Origin: JANXYY01 sp035530875
GTDB taxonomy: Bacteria > Actinomycetota > Actinomycetes > Nanopelagicales > Nanopelagicaceae
Assembly: GCA_035530875.1 (NCBI GenBank)
Contig: DATKUB010000061.1
Span: 1 to 64,000 of the forward strand
DNA: 64,000 nt
Direction: 5' to 3'
The notes beneath the pieces were generated by a model. It was not told the origin of the DNA, did not search any database, and saw nothing but the letters and a program-made list of their open reading frames with translations. Made by a program: the position numbers and the translations under genes. Position 1 is the stretch's first letter. Every line of letters begins with the position of its first letter. Of the stretch, positions 16,463 to 24,720 are shown piece by piece.

Positions 16463-17791
16463 CTAGAGATCTTCTAGATACTCCGCAATTTCCCAATCCG
16501 ATACATGAGCTAAGTACCGTTCGATCTCGTCGCGTTTTAGGGCGAGAAAGGTCTTGACGAATTGAGTACCAAGAGCTTCAGTAATGAATCCGTCTAGTTC
16601 CAACGCGTCCAAAGCTTCGCGAAGCGAGCCAGGCAAGATCTCAAACTGTTCGTCCGCGTATGACCAACCCTCGGCTGCCGCTGGAGCGGGCAGTTTGTTC
16701 TTGATGCCATCGAGCCCAGCGGCCAAGATTGCTGCAATAACTACGTAAGGGTTAGCAGCACCATCACCAACCCGGATCTCCAAGCGAGTGCCGCTACCTC
16801 GATCTGGGGGCACCCGAACCATTGCACTTCGATTGTCATAACCCCAATTAATTCGGTAGGGGGCCAACGAGTCTGGTCTGATGCGCTTATAGGCATTAAC
16901 AGTTGGATTGGTGAGCGCCATCATGCCTCTGGCGTGAACCAGAATTCCAGCTAAGAAATGCTTGGCGATTTCGCTCAAATCTTCGCCCTCGTACATGACG
17001 TTTTCATCATCTTGATTAGTGAGAGAGATATGGGCATGGAAGCCACTGCCACCTTCATCGTTCCAAGGTTTACCCATGAAGGTTGCGTATAGATTCGCAC
17101 GAGCCGCCAGATCTTTGACGGCGCTTTTCATCAGGAAGGTTCGATCCGCGGCATCCAGCGCCTCACTATGCCAGAGGTTTATCTCGTACTGCGAAGGCGA
17201 GAACTCGTGGTTACCAGCAAAGGTACCTATCTCTAATTTGCCGAGATTTCTAATCATCGAAAGGAAGAGACCCTCTGGATCTACGAGAGCCCCGGTCATG
17301 TAGACGCGCCCAGTCTTATTGATTGCTCGCTCAAAGAGTCCAGACTCGTTCTTGCGCGCGATGTAGAACTCAAGCTCTGGACCAAATACCGGCTTTAAGC
17401 CAAGCTTTCGATATTCCTCAATCACGCGCTTAAGCACCATCCTGGGCGAGGCTAGATTTTCACGCCCATCGGGCTCATAGGCGTCCGCGATCGCATAGGC
17501 AACGCCAGGCTCCCATGGCAGGGGCCGCAAGGTATCAAAATCGATCTTGCTGATGAGATCGGGAAGGCCCGCGGAGATACTGCCGTGACCGTCGTCGATC
17601 ACTCCGCCACGGGTGGTTGTAACCCACACGCCCTGACAGAAAGCCGGCCCATGTTTGGCTGTGTGTTCCATCTCGCTGACCAGTAAATCTTTGGAGCGAG
17701 GTATTCCGAGCACATCTGCATAGATGAGCCTGATGATGTCGATACCCTGCGCTTCAAGCGAAGCGCGTACGCTAGCGAGATCTTGCGCCAC
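16463..17791 (-). CDS. Glutamine synthetase-like gamma-glutamyl-amine ligase
   Basis: A 442-residue GS-fold enzyme. It has FGPELEFYIARK, ANHEFSPSQYEINLWH-like metal/glutamate residues (GNHEFSPSQYE), GSGFHAHISL for ATP and NPTVNAYKRIRPDSLAPYRINWG. These fit the PuuA/GlnA3/IpuC/AtdA1 group, which joins glutamate to an amine, rather than a housekeeping GlnA (no adenylylation-loop match). Expected reaction: amine plus glutamate plus ATP to gamma-glutamyl amide. It has an operator copy at 17821, and a class I amidotransferase-like gene is divergent from it, the same pairing seen in aniline-degradation operons (AtdA1/AtdA2). Confidence 0.9.
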   Translation of the reverse strand: MAQDLASVRASLEAQGIDIIRLIYADVLGIPRSKDLLVSEMEHTAKHGPAFCQGVWVTTTRGGVIDDGHGSISAGLPDLISKIDFDTLRPLPWEPGVAYAIADAYEPDGRENLASPRMVLKRVIEEYRKLGLKPVFGPELEFYIARKNESGLFERAINKTGRVYMTGALVDPEGLFLSMIRNLGKLEIGTFAGNHEFSPSQYEINLWHSEALDAADRTFLMKSAVKDLAARANLYATFMGKPWNDEGGSGFHAHISLTNQDDENVMYEGEDLSEIAKHFLAGILVHARGMMALTNPTVNAYKRIRPDSLAPYRINWGYDNRSAMVRVPPDRGSGTRLEIRVGDGAANPYVVIAAILAAGLDGIKNKLPAPAAAEGWSYADEQFEILPGSLREALDALELDGFITEALGTQFVKTFLALKRDEIERYLAHVSDWEIAEYLEDL

Positions 17792-17820
17792 TTTAACTCC
17801 CAGATTAAGCGTTGTTCGAA

Positions 17821-17840
17821 TTCGTTCGGAACCATACGAT
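17821..17840. promoter_or_regulatory. Cluster operator B
   Basis: Half sites TTCGTTCG and CATACGAT flank GAAC, again 8-4-8. It lies 29 bp before the GS-like gene and 56 bp before the divergent amidotransferase gene. Seven and six of eight bases match the arms of the perfect site at 21227. Confidence 0.65.
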
Positions 17841-17895
17841 TATGGGGATACTAGGGTCTTAGAGAAGATTTGTGGAGTATAAGGAGAAACTTTCT

Positions 17896-18612
17896 ATGCG
17901 CGTCCTATTTATCCAGCACGACCACGTTAGCCCTGCCGGGCCGATCGGGGAACGTTTTGAAAGCCGCGGATACTCCATCGAGTACCTTCAAGTGGTTCCA
18001 GCCGCGAGTTTCGGTTCGCCCAATGTTCCGATTTCGCTGCCGCCGGCGAGCGATTTTGACGTGATTGTGCCCATGGGATCTCCGTGGGGCGTCTGGGAGG
18101 ATGACCGAATAGGCAATTGGCTACTACCGGAGTTGGCCTGGCTTAAAACAGCCCATGAGGCAGGAATTCCGATTCTTGGCATCTGCTTTGGTGGGCAATT
18201 AATGGCCCGAACCCTGGGTGGCGGTGTGTCACCGGCTCCGAGCGGTGAAGTTGGCTGGACAACGATTTTGAGTGACGACCCCTCCCTGATCCCGCCGGGA
18301 CCATGGTTCCAATGGCACTTTGATCGCTGGACCCTGCCTCCCGGGGCCACCGAGATTGCCCGATCCACTCGAGCCTCCCAGGCTTTCGTTCAAGGACGAA
18401 CTTTGGCTCTGCAGTTCCACCCGGAAATTGTTGAAGAATCACTCAGGGCTTGGCTCCTGGATGGCGGTATGGATCAACTTCTCGCCGATGGTCAGGACCC
18501 CGAGATCCTGATGGCGCTAACCGCTAAGGAAAGTCCAGCCGCATCCGAGCGAGCCTTTGCTCTGGTCGACGTGTTTCTCGATCGAGTGGCTATCGCCGAT
18601 CCCGTTCTCTAA
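17896..18612 (+). CDS. Class I glutamine amidotransferase-like hydrolase
   Basis: A 238-residue single-domain GATase. The nucleophile is in GICFGGQLMA, and the His-Glu pair in LQFHPEIVEESL. The ATG at 17896 follows AAGGAG at normal spacing. Stand-alone members often hydrolyse gamma-glutamyl compounds; the AtdA2/TdnT protein of aniline clusters is one and acts on gamma-glutamylanilide. Divergent placement next to the GS-like ligase and the shared operator suggest it handles the same gamma-glutamyl amide. That substrate assignment is inference. Confidence 0.87.
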   Translation: MRVLFIQHDHVSPAGPIGERFESRGYSIEYLQVVPAASFGSPNVPISLPPASDFDVIVPMGSPWGVWEDDRIGNWLLPELAWLKTAHEAGIPILGICFGGQLMARTLGGGVSPAPSGEVGWTTILSDDPSLIPPGPWFQWHFDRWTLPPGATEIARSTRASQAFVQGRTLALQFHPEIVEESLRAWLLDGGMDQLLADGQDPEILMALTAKESPAASERAFALVDVFLDRVAIADPVL

Positions 18613-18615
18613 CTA

Positions 18616-19866
18616 CTAAGCCAGCGTGACCTTCACCGGGAAACGCTTAATCCCATTGACGAAGTTGCTCCGAAGCCGATCCATTTCACCAGCGTGCTCG
18701 ACCTTCTTGATTCTAGGCAGAAGGGTCTCGAACATGATCGTGATTTCCATTCGTGCCAGCGCATTGCCCAGGCACATGTGCGGGCCGCCACGACCGAAGG
18801 CCATATGTTCGTTTGGATTTCGGGTCACATCAAAACGATCTGGATCCGCAAAGACCTCTGGATCACGGTTGCCGGAGGCAAACCAGACAACCACCTTGTC
18901 GCCCTTCTTGATCAACTTTCCATGCATCTCCACATCTTTGGTCGCGGTACGTCGAAAGTGATAAACCGGGCTGGCAAATCGAAGGAACTCTTCCACTGCC
19001 CAGGGAATCAGTTCCGGTTTCTCCTGCAAGAGTGTGATTGTTCCGGGATTTTCAATCAGGGCGTTCATTGAGTGGCTGATCGTGTGTCTAGTGGTTTCGT
19101 TTCCCGCGACCACCAGCAAGAGAAAATAACTACGAAAATCGACGTCAGATAGTGGAATTCCGTCACCAGGAACGGTATTTACTAATTTGGAAACAAGGTC
19201 AATTCCGTTTCCGCCCATACGTTCAGCTTTCAATTTGAAACCGTAATCAAAGACCTCTTGGGCCGCCGGGGATCGGAACGGTAGGAGACGAAATTTCTCA
19301 CTCTCTTCGCTAGTGGCCAACACGTCTGCATGTTCCGGATCTGTATTACCTACCATGCGATTACCCCACTGGATCATCTGACCCGTGTCCTCATCTGGCA
19401 CGCCAAGCATTCGAGCAAGAACGCGAATCGGAAAATCAGCGCTGACTTCTTTTACAAAATCAAAGGTTTCATTGGAAAGGGCCGCATCCAAGGTTGTGGC
19501 AGTTAAGCCTCGTAAAAATGTTTCATAACCCTGAACTGCTTTAGGAGTGAAATTGTCTTGCATCACCCTTCGGAGAGCACGGTGTCGAGTGCCATCCGTC
19601 TCGAGCATTGAGCGCCGAGCATCCATCTGCTCCTGATCCAACTCTTCCAAGTTGGCCGTCCCAACCTGACTCGAAAATGTCTCTGGATCGCGCAGCACCT
19701 TCACGATGTCCTGATACCGCATAATCGACCAGAAGCCATGATTGGGTGCATCTTCGGCGTCCCAGCGCACAGGGTCATTAGCTCGAAGGTCTGCAAACAA
19801 CTCCCATGGTGGGCCGTCCTTGAAGGTATCAAGATCGGAAAGCAGAAGTTCTGGATGAATAGTCAT
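18616..19866 (-). CDS. Cytochrome P450 (class I bacterial)
   Basis: A 416-residue soluble monooxygenase. The I-helix is VVAGNETTRHTIS, the ExxR region EEFLRFASPVYHFRR, and the heme loop AFGRGGPHMCLGNALAR with the axial cysteine. The N-terminus (HGFWSIMRYQDIVKVLRDPETFSS) resembles actinobacterial CYP125/142/124-like proteins, but substrate cannot be read from this. A 3Fe-4S ferredoxin and a ferredoxin reductase in the next operon supply a complete redox chain. The operator at 19884 lies 18 bp upstream, so the cluster regulator probably represses it directly. Confidence 0.95.
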   Translation of the reverse strand: MTIHPELLLSDLDTFKDGPPWELFADLRANDPVRWDAEDAPNHGFWSIMRYQDIVKVLRDPETFSSQVGTANLEELDQEQMDARRSMLETDGTRHRALRRVMQDNFTPKAVQGYETFLRGLTATTLDAALSNETFDFVKEVSADFPIRVLARMLGVPDEDTGQMIQWGNRMVGNTDPEHADVLATSEESEKFRLLPFRSPAAQEVFDYGFKLKAERMGGNGIDLVSKLVNTVPGDGIPLSDVDFRSYFLLLVVAGNETTRHTISHSMNALIENPGTITLLQEKPELIPWAVEEFLRFASPVYHFRRTATKDVEMHGKLIKKGDKVVVWFASGNRDPEVFADPDRFDVTRNPNEHMAFGRGGPHMCLGNALARMEITIMFETLLPRIKKVEHAGEMDRLRSNFVNGIKRFPVKVTLA

Positions 19867-19883
19867 GGATGCCCCCTGAAATG

Positions 19884-19903
19884 GTCATTCGTATCCGAAC
19901 GAT
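19884..19903. promoter_or_regulatory. Cluster operator C
   Basis: GTCATTCG, TATC and CGAACGAT form an 8-4-8 site between the P450 and MarR genes. The right arm is identical to that of operators A and D. Position suggests repression of P450 and autoregulation of MarR. Confidence 0.7.
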
Positions 19904-19970
19904 TGAACTATATGCGCTAGCAGTCATTTGCCAATAGCATTTCGGGTGTCAACAGGAAAAAGGAGATCGA

Positions 19971-20462
19971 ATGACCGGCCCCCACACGGTCGCTGAAACT
20001 GAGCGAGCCGTTGAATCAAGACTAGGTGCCCTCAAAATCGATTTCGAGTCGATGCAAGCAGTATCCAATATTTTCCGGGCAGCCAATGCGGTTCGCAATC
20101 ACTTCGAGCGGACTGCGCTCGCGCCGCAAAATCTCACCTGGACCGCCTTTGTGGTGCTCTGGGTGGCCTGGATTTGGGAACCGCTGGAAACCCGCGAACT
20201 TGCGCTCGAAGCCGGAATCAGTAAAGCGACCCTTACCGGCGTCTTAAACACCCTTGAAGGTCGAGGCTGGGTCCAGCGAGAACGCGCAGATCAGGATCGA
20301 AGATTGATGAACGTGACGATGACAACTTCAGGACGGCGATTGATGCGTCAATTATTCCCGGCGCTAAATAAGCAGGAGCGCGTGGTGGCCTCGAAACTTA
20401 CTACCGCAGAGAAAAAGAATCTGGCGGCGATGCTCAAGACCGTTATGGCCTCAATTCCATAA
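19971..20462 (+). CDS. MarR-family transcriptional regulator
   Basis: A 163-residue winged-helix dimer. Helices before the DNA-binding domain include FRAANAVRNHFERTAL. The recognition region is LALEAGISKATLTGVLNTLEGRGWVQR and the wing is ERADQDRRLMNVTMT. MarR proteins usually bind short palindromes and release them when a phenolic or other aromatic ligand binds. It lies in the middle of the cluster, and four matching palindromes sit in the surrounding divergent promoters, so it is the obvious candidate regulator. AAGGAG precedes the ATG. Confidence 0.92.
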   Translation: MTGPHTVAETERAVESRLGALKIDFESMQAVSNIFRAANAVRNHFERTALAPQNLTWTAFVVLWVAWIWEPLETRELALEAGISKATLTGVLNTLEGRGWVQRERADQDRRLMNVTMTTSGRRLMRQLFPALNKQERVVASKLTTAEKKNLAAMLKTVMASIP

Positions 20463-20477
20463 CTGATCCCAGAGCGG

Positions 20478-21170
20478 CTATTTACAGCGCTGGACGAATC
20501 GATCAAAGATCCCCTGCTGATTTGGATCGTCCTCAGCGGTGTCTTCTGGATGCCACTGAACGCATACTCCCTGATCAGAGTCGTTAAGCAGGATGGCTTC
20601 TGAGACTCCATCTTCGGCGAAGGCGACCACAGAGAGGCCATCCCCGAGATCCTTAACCGCCTGGTGGTGATAGCAGGAACAACTGATCTTCTCTTGCTCA
20701 ACGCCAAAGTTGGACCAGGAACGAACAAATGTGACTTCATGGACAAGATGGCGATGCATCGGCTCAATATGTTGGTGAAGCGAACCACCTGCAGCCACGT
20801 TGATCACGTGCATCCCTCGGCAGATTGCCAGAAACGGAACTTCATTGCTCAGGACGAAGCGAGCCAGCGAAAGATCTTGCCCATCTTGAACTGGGTCGAC
20901 GTCATACACATGCTCGCTCGTCCCCGTTTCTCCGTACGAAGCCGGGTCCAGGTCTCCACCGCCTGGGAAAAGCACACCATCAATACCCGCTAGGCGAGCG
21001 GCCCAATCCTCGCAACCCGCTCCTGAGAGCGGAGCGAGTTGGATCGGCTCGCCGCCAGCCCGCCAGATGGCCTCAAGCAAGGTCCGGGAGCTCACTATCC
21101 CCCGATACCGTAAAGCGCTCGCAGAATTTGTGTATCTGCCGATCAGCGCGATTCTGGGCCGGTGGGTCAT
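20478..21170 (-). CDS. Gamma-glutamyl-gamma-aminobutyrate hydrolase-like (peptidase C26)
   Basis: A 230-residue PuuD-type hydrolase. FPGGGDLDPASYGE, AICRGMHVINVAAGGSLHQHI (nucleophile Cys) and QWHPEDTAEDD (His-Glu) are the family motifs. It cuts the gamma-glutamyl bond, returning glutamate. The ATG at 21170 follows GGAGG. Together with the GS-like ligase it would complete a gamma-glutamylation route as in putrescine use by E. coli. It is divergent from the aldehyde dehydrogenase operon across the best operator. Two candidate gamma-glutamyl hydrolases in one cluster is unusual. Confidence 0.92.
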   Translation of the reverse strand: MTHRPRIALIGRYTNSASALRYRGIVSSRTLLEAIWRAGGEPIQLAPLSGAGCEDWAARLAGIDGVLFPGGGDLDPASYGETGTSEHVYDVDPVQDGQDLSLARFVLSNEVPFLAICRGMHVINVAAGGSLHQHIEPMHRHLVHEVTFVRSWSNFGVEQEKISCSCYHHQAVKDLGDGLSVVAFAEDGVSEAILLNDSDQGVCVQWHPEDTAEDDPNQQGIFDRFVQRCK

Positions 21171-21226
21171 TTCTATCCTCCAATGCAAGAATGAAAGTAT
21201 GGCTGGAATCTAGGCGATCCGCTTGT

Positions 21227-21246
21227 ATCGTTCGGATGCGAACGAT
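21227..21246. promoter_or_regulatory. Cluster operator D, perfect palindrome
   Basis: ATCGTTCG and CGAACGAT flank GATG, extended by one more pair on each side (T and A). It is the most symmetric of four related sites and lies between the PuuD-like gene and the six-gene aldehyde dehydrogenase operon. It is the likely high-affinity site for the MarR protein. Confidence 0.8.
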
Positions 21247-21289
21247 ATCTTGCTCAGACCAGTAATAGTGCCCGTTGCCAGGAGGATCC

Positions 21290-22753
21290 ATGGAGCGAAT
21301 AGAGGTGGCCGGTGTGGCGATCGACCCTCGCCACTTCATCGGTGGCGAGCGGGTTAACTCAACAGTTACTTTCGCCGATTATTCACCTATCGATGGCGCA
21401 CTCCTAGCCCAAATTGCCCGCGGCGGCAGCCAAGAGGCGGAATTAGCGGTCAACGCCGCTCGTAACGCCTTCCCTAGTTGGGCGGCAACTGAACCAGCCG
21501 TGCGAGCCGCGATTATGCATCGGATTGCCGACTTGGTCGACGAGCGTATGGAAGAACTGTCAATCGTCGAAACTACCGATAACGGCGGCCTGCTCCGCTC
21601 GAATCGCAGGGGCGTGATGCCTCGGGTAGCTCACAATTTTCGCTTCTTTGCTGATTGGCTGACGAACGAGCTGCACCATGCACCCTTTGAAACTCGCGGC
21701 CATATCAACAAAGTTTCGTGGAACCCAGCCGGCGTAGCAGTTCTCATCACGCCTTGGAATGCACCGCTGATGTTGGCTACCTGGAAGATTGCACCTGCGT
21801 TGGCCGCTGGCGACACGGTCATTCTGAAGCCGGCCGAATGGTCTCCACTCACGGCCTCGCTCCTCTGTGACATTACGAAAGCCGCGGGCTTGCCTGATGG
21901 CGTTTTCAATGTGGTGCAGGGTTATGGTGAGGAGGCTGGTGCGGCATTGGTGTCTCACCCAGGGATCTCCCGCATCTCCTTCACCGGCTCTGTGCCAACT
22001 GCAAAACTCGTAGCCCGGGCCGCTGCCGAAAATTTGACCCCTTGCTCGTTTGAGCTTGGCGGTAAGAGTCCAACCATCATTGTTGATGATGCAGATCTGG
22101 ATCTCGCAGTTTCTCTAGCCGTCGAACAGTACGACAACGCCGGTCAGGTCTGTCTGGCTGGAACTCGACTGCTAGTTCAAGAATCCATTGCGCCGCTCTT
22201 CATCGAACGCTTCAAGGAGCGTGCACTGGCTATCAAGCAAGGCGACCCACGCGATCCTGAGACAGATATTGGTCCGCAAATTCACGGTGAACATTTCAGC
22301 CGTATTGAAGGCTTTGTTGACCGCGCAAAATTGTCTGGTGCGGAATTGGCCTTCGGCGGCCAACGAAATGCCGCGCTCGAGGGGCTCTACTACGAGCCAA
22401 CGCTGGTAATAGAGCCAGCACCGGGTAGCGAAATCGTTACGGCTGAAGTTTTTGGGCCCGTTCTCACACTTCAGACTTTTTCCACCGATGACGAGTCCAT
22501 TGCGATGGCAAACTCAACTGAATTCGGCCTAGCCGCAGTCGTGGTTTCGGGCAACCGCCAACGTGCCGAACATCTGGCAAGCCAACTTGTCGCTGGAACC
22601 GTCTGGATTAACTGCTTCTTCGTTCGAGATCTTCGGGCCCCCTTTGGCGGTTCAAAGAAATCGGGAATTGGTCGCGAAGGTGGTACTTGGTCTTTCGATT
22701 TCTACTCGGATGTGAAGAACACGGTTGTTTCTCCAACCGGATGGAAGGAATAG
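21290..22753 (+). CDS. Aldehyde dehydrogenase, HpaE-like
   Basis: A 487-residue NAD(P)-dependent dehydrogenase. SFELGGKSPTIIVDDADL carries the general-base Glu, and NAGQVCLAGTRLLV the nucleophile Cys; FTGSVPTAKLVARAA binds the cofactor. AGGAGG precedes the ATG at 21290. The downstream ring-cleavage dioxygenase and FAH-family gene make 5-carboxymethyl-2-hydroxymuconate semialdehyde the best guess for substrate (HpaE/HpcC role). It is the first gene of the six-gene operon controlled from operator D. Confidence 0.92.
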   Translation: MERIEVAGVAIDPRHFIGGERVNSTVTFADYSPIDGALLAQIARGGSQEAELAVNAARNAFPSWAATEPAVRAAIMHRIADLVDERMEELSIVETTDNGGLLRSNRRGVMPRVAHNFRFFADWLTNELHHAPFETRGHINKVSWNPAGVAVLITPWNAPLMLATWKIAPALAAGDTVILKPAEWSPLTASLLCDITKAAGLPDGVFNVVQGYGEEAGAALVSHPGISRISFTGSVPTAKLVARAAAENLTPCSFELGGKSPTIIVDDADLDLAVSLAVEQYDNAGQVCLAGTRLLVQESIAPLFIERFKERALAIKQGDPRDPETDIGPQIHGEHFSRIEGFVDRAKLSGAELAFGGQRNAALEGLYYEPTLVIEPAPGSEIVTAEVFGPVLTLQTFSTDDESIAMANSTEFGLAAVVVSGNRQRAEHLASQLVAGTVWINCFFVRDLRAPFGGSKKSGIGREGGTWSFDFYSDVKNTVVSPTGWKE

Positions 22754-22755
22754 TC

Positions 22756-23664
22756 ATGGGTGAAGTTGTCGGTATGGGTCTATTGGCTCACGTTCCTACG
22801 ATCATGTTGCCGCAAGCGACCAGGTTCGCGATAAATGAGGGCAAGGAACTAAGTCTGGTTCCTGGACTTCATAAACTTCGTGCTGATGTCTTTGAGCAAC
22901 TCGATTACGACACAGTCGTTGTCTTAGACTCACACTGGTTCACCACCGTTGAGTTCGTTGTCACTTCGCATGCGCGGCGATCGGGGCTCTTTACTTCTGA
23001 AGAACTCCCCCGAGGAATGTCCCGGATTCCGTTCGACTTTCGCGGCGACCCCGAATTGGCCGAGTTGATGGCCGCCGAGTCAGAAGGTGCTGGCACCTGG
23101 GTAACGGCAATCGACGATCATTACCTCCCCCAGACTTATGCCACCATTAATCTTTGGACTTATCTAGGAGCCGGTCTCGACAAGCGCTGGATATCAGTAT
23201 CTGCCGCGCAAACCGGCGATACCGAAGATGCAATTAGATGTGGGCGGGCTCTAGGTCGAGCAATTGCCAAGAGTGAGCGAAAGGTGCTGCTCGTCGCCTC
23301 CGGAGCCCTTTCGCACACTTTCTGGCCACTGCGCGAACTTCGCAAACATGAGGCAAGCGATCCGTCGCACATTTTTTCAAGTGACGCGCGAGAGGCAGAT
23401 TACGAACGAATCGAATGGTTCAAATCCGGTAACCACGATCGCGTGCTAGCAACGATGCCCGAATTCCTGAGATTCCGTCCCGAGGCAAGATTCGCCCACT
23501 ACCTAACCGCAATTTCGGCCGTGGGCGAAGGCGAATGCACCGCACCAGGCCGGATGTACAGCGAATACGAGAACTCCATTGGAACTGGCCAAGTTCATAT
23601 CTGGTTTGACAGACCAGCCGAAGGCTTTCCACACGCCAATTCCAGGGTGATTCAACGTGGCTGA
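22756..23664 (+). CDS. Extradiol dioxygenase, homoprotocatechuate 2,3-dioxygenase-like (LigB fold)
   Basis: A 302-residue class III extradiol enzyme. It matches E. coli HpaD from memory: LLAHVPTIML with the first metal His, VVLDSHWFTT, FTSEELPRGM, LVASGALSHTF with another His and the end GTGQVHIWF. It would open the ring of 3,4-dihydroxyphenylacetate or a close catechol with Fe(II). The ATG at 22756 follows GGAAGGA and sits 2 bp after the dehydrogenase stop. The C-terminal part is longer than E. coli HpaD by about 20 residues. Confidence 0.9.
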   Translation: MGEVVGMGLLAHVPTIMLPQATRFAINEGKELSLVPGLHKLRADVFEQLDYDTVVVLDSHWFTTVEFVVTSHARRSGLFTSEELPRGMSRIPFDFRGDPELAELMAAESEGAGTWVTAIDDHYLPQTYATINLWTYLGAGLDKRWISVSAAQTGDTEDAIRCGRALGRAIAKSERKVLLVASGALSHTFWPLRELRKHEASDPSHIFSSDAREADYERIEWFKSGNHDRVLATMPEFLRFRPEARFAHYLTAISAVGEGECTAPGRMYSEYENSIGTGQVHIWFDRPAEGFPHANSRVIQRG

Positions 23665-24535
23665 ATTTCGCCGTATTTTACTCGATGGCTACCCAACTCA
23701 GGTTCGACGTGAAAACGATCTGCTCCTCGCTGCAGATGGCAGGACGATTGAAATCGACGCCGCCATTCACCTTCCGCCTACCGAGCCCACAAAGATCATC
23801 GCCGTCCATTTGAATTATCAGAGTCGCACTGATGAGTTCATGACAAAATTGCCGACGGCCCCAACTTATTTCCATAAGCCGATATCGGCTCTCAACTCGC
23901 ATCGAGCGGCAGTAGTGCGTCCACTCGGCTGCAAATGGCTGAACTATGAAGGCGAGATCGTCATAGCCATTGGGCGCACCTGTCGAAATGTTTCACCTCA
24001 AGAGGCTGGCGACTACATAGCCGGATACACCATCGGAAATGACTACGGGCTGCATGACTTTCGCGATACAGATGCGGGCTCGATGCTTAGGGTGAAGGGT
24101 TCGGACACTCTCGCACCTGTTGGTCCGGGACTGGTTTCAGGATGGGATTTTCAGAACAAGGGCATTCGCACCAAGGTGAATGGGGTAATTAAACAAGATT
24201 CCAACACCTCAGAGATGGTCTGGGATATGAACTATCTCATTGCGGACATAGCCAGAACAATAACCCTGGTCCCGGGCGATCTCCTCTTTTCGGGAACGCC
24301 AGCATTTTCGCGCCCGGTAAATCCTGGAGACGTAGTCGAAGTCGAGGTTGAAGGTCTAGGAACGCTGACAAACCACATCGTGGAAGGTCCAGAACCAATT
24401 CGCGACGACGTCGGGGCTCAACCCTCAGAAAGTGAAGAGGTCGTTTCAACCGCACTAGGCGGAGATTGGGAATACCGCGGCATTCGCACGCCATCGAAAG
24501 ATCTTTACCCATCAAGAATCAAGGAGCAGAAATGA
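23657..24535 (+). CDS. Fumarylacetoacetate hydrolase family, HpaG-like decarboxylase/isomerase
   Basis: A 292-residue FAH-fold enzyme. KIIAVHLNYQSR, YEGEIVIAIGRTCRNVS with metal-binding Glu, YTIGNDYGLHDFR and DLLFSGTPAFSRPVNPGDVVEVEVEGLGTLTN are family signatures. In the homoprotocatechuate route HpaG decarboxylates and isomerises the product of the HpaE step. It starts at a GTG that overlaps the dioxygenase stop by 8 bp and ends with an ATGA overlap to the ferredoxin. A tail of about 50 residues after the FAH core is longer than usual and unrecognised. Confidence 0.9.
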   Translation: MAEFRRILLDGYPTQVRRENDLLLAADGRTIEIDAAIHLPPTEPTKIIAVHLNYQSRTDEFMTKLPTAPTYFHKPISALNSHRAAVVRPLGCKWLNYEGEIVIAIGRTCRNVSPQEAGDYIAGYTIGNDYGLHDFRDTDAGSMLRVKGSDTLAPVGPGLVSGWDFQNKGIRTKVNGVIKQDSNTSEMVWDMNYLIADIARTITLVPGDLLFSGTPAFSRPVNPGDVVEVEVEGLGTLTNHIVEGPEPIRDDVGAQPSESEEVVSTALGGDWEYRGIRTPSKDLYPSRIKEQK

Positions 24536-24717
24536 AGATCGTCGTCGACATGTCAAAGTGCCAGCACTACGGCCAGTGCTGCTTTGAAGCCGAAGATGTA
24601 TTCCAGCTCGATGACGACGGAAAACTAACGTATGCGGACGAGGTTGACGATAGTCGTCGCAATGACGTCGAGAGCGCCGCAGATGTCTGCCCCATGCAAG
24701 CGATCACGATCGAATAG
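24532..24717 (+). CDS. Small 3Fe-4S ferredoxin
   Basis: A 61-residue electron carrier. Cluster ligands are Cys10, Cys16 and Cys53 (SKCQHYGQC ... DVCPMQAI); the second position of a 4Fe site is replaced, as in P450-partner ferredoxins of actinobacteria. The start overlaps the FAH stop. It would pass electrons from the next gene's reductase to the P450 at 18616, although it is encoded in the operon on the other side of operator D. Confidence 0.93.
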   Translation: MKIVVDMSKCQHYGQCCFEAEDVFQLDDDGKLTYADEVDDSRRNDVESAADVCPMQAITIE

Positions 24718-24720
24718 GGC

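Noticed and set aside
16463..17791. Housekeeping glutamine synthetase
   Set aside because: Motifs and context fit the gamma-glutamyl-amine ligase group; it lies in a catabolic regulon with gamma-glutamyl hydrolases.
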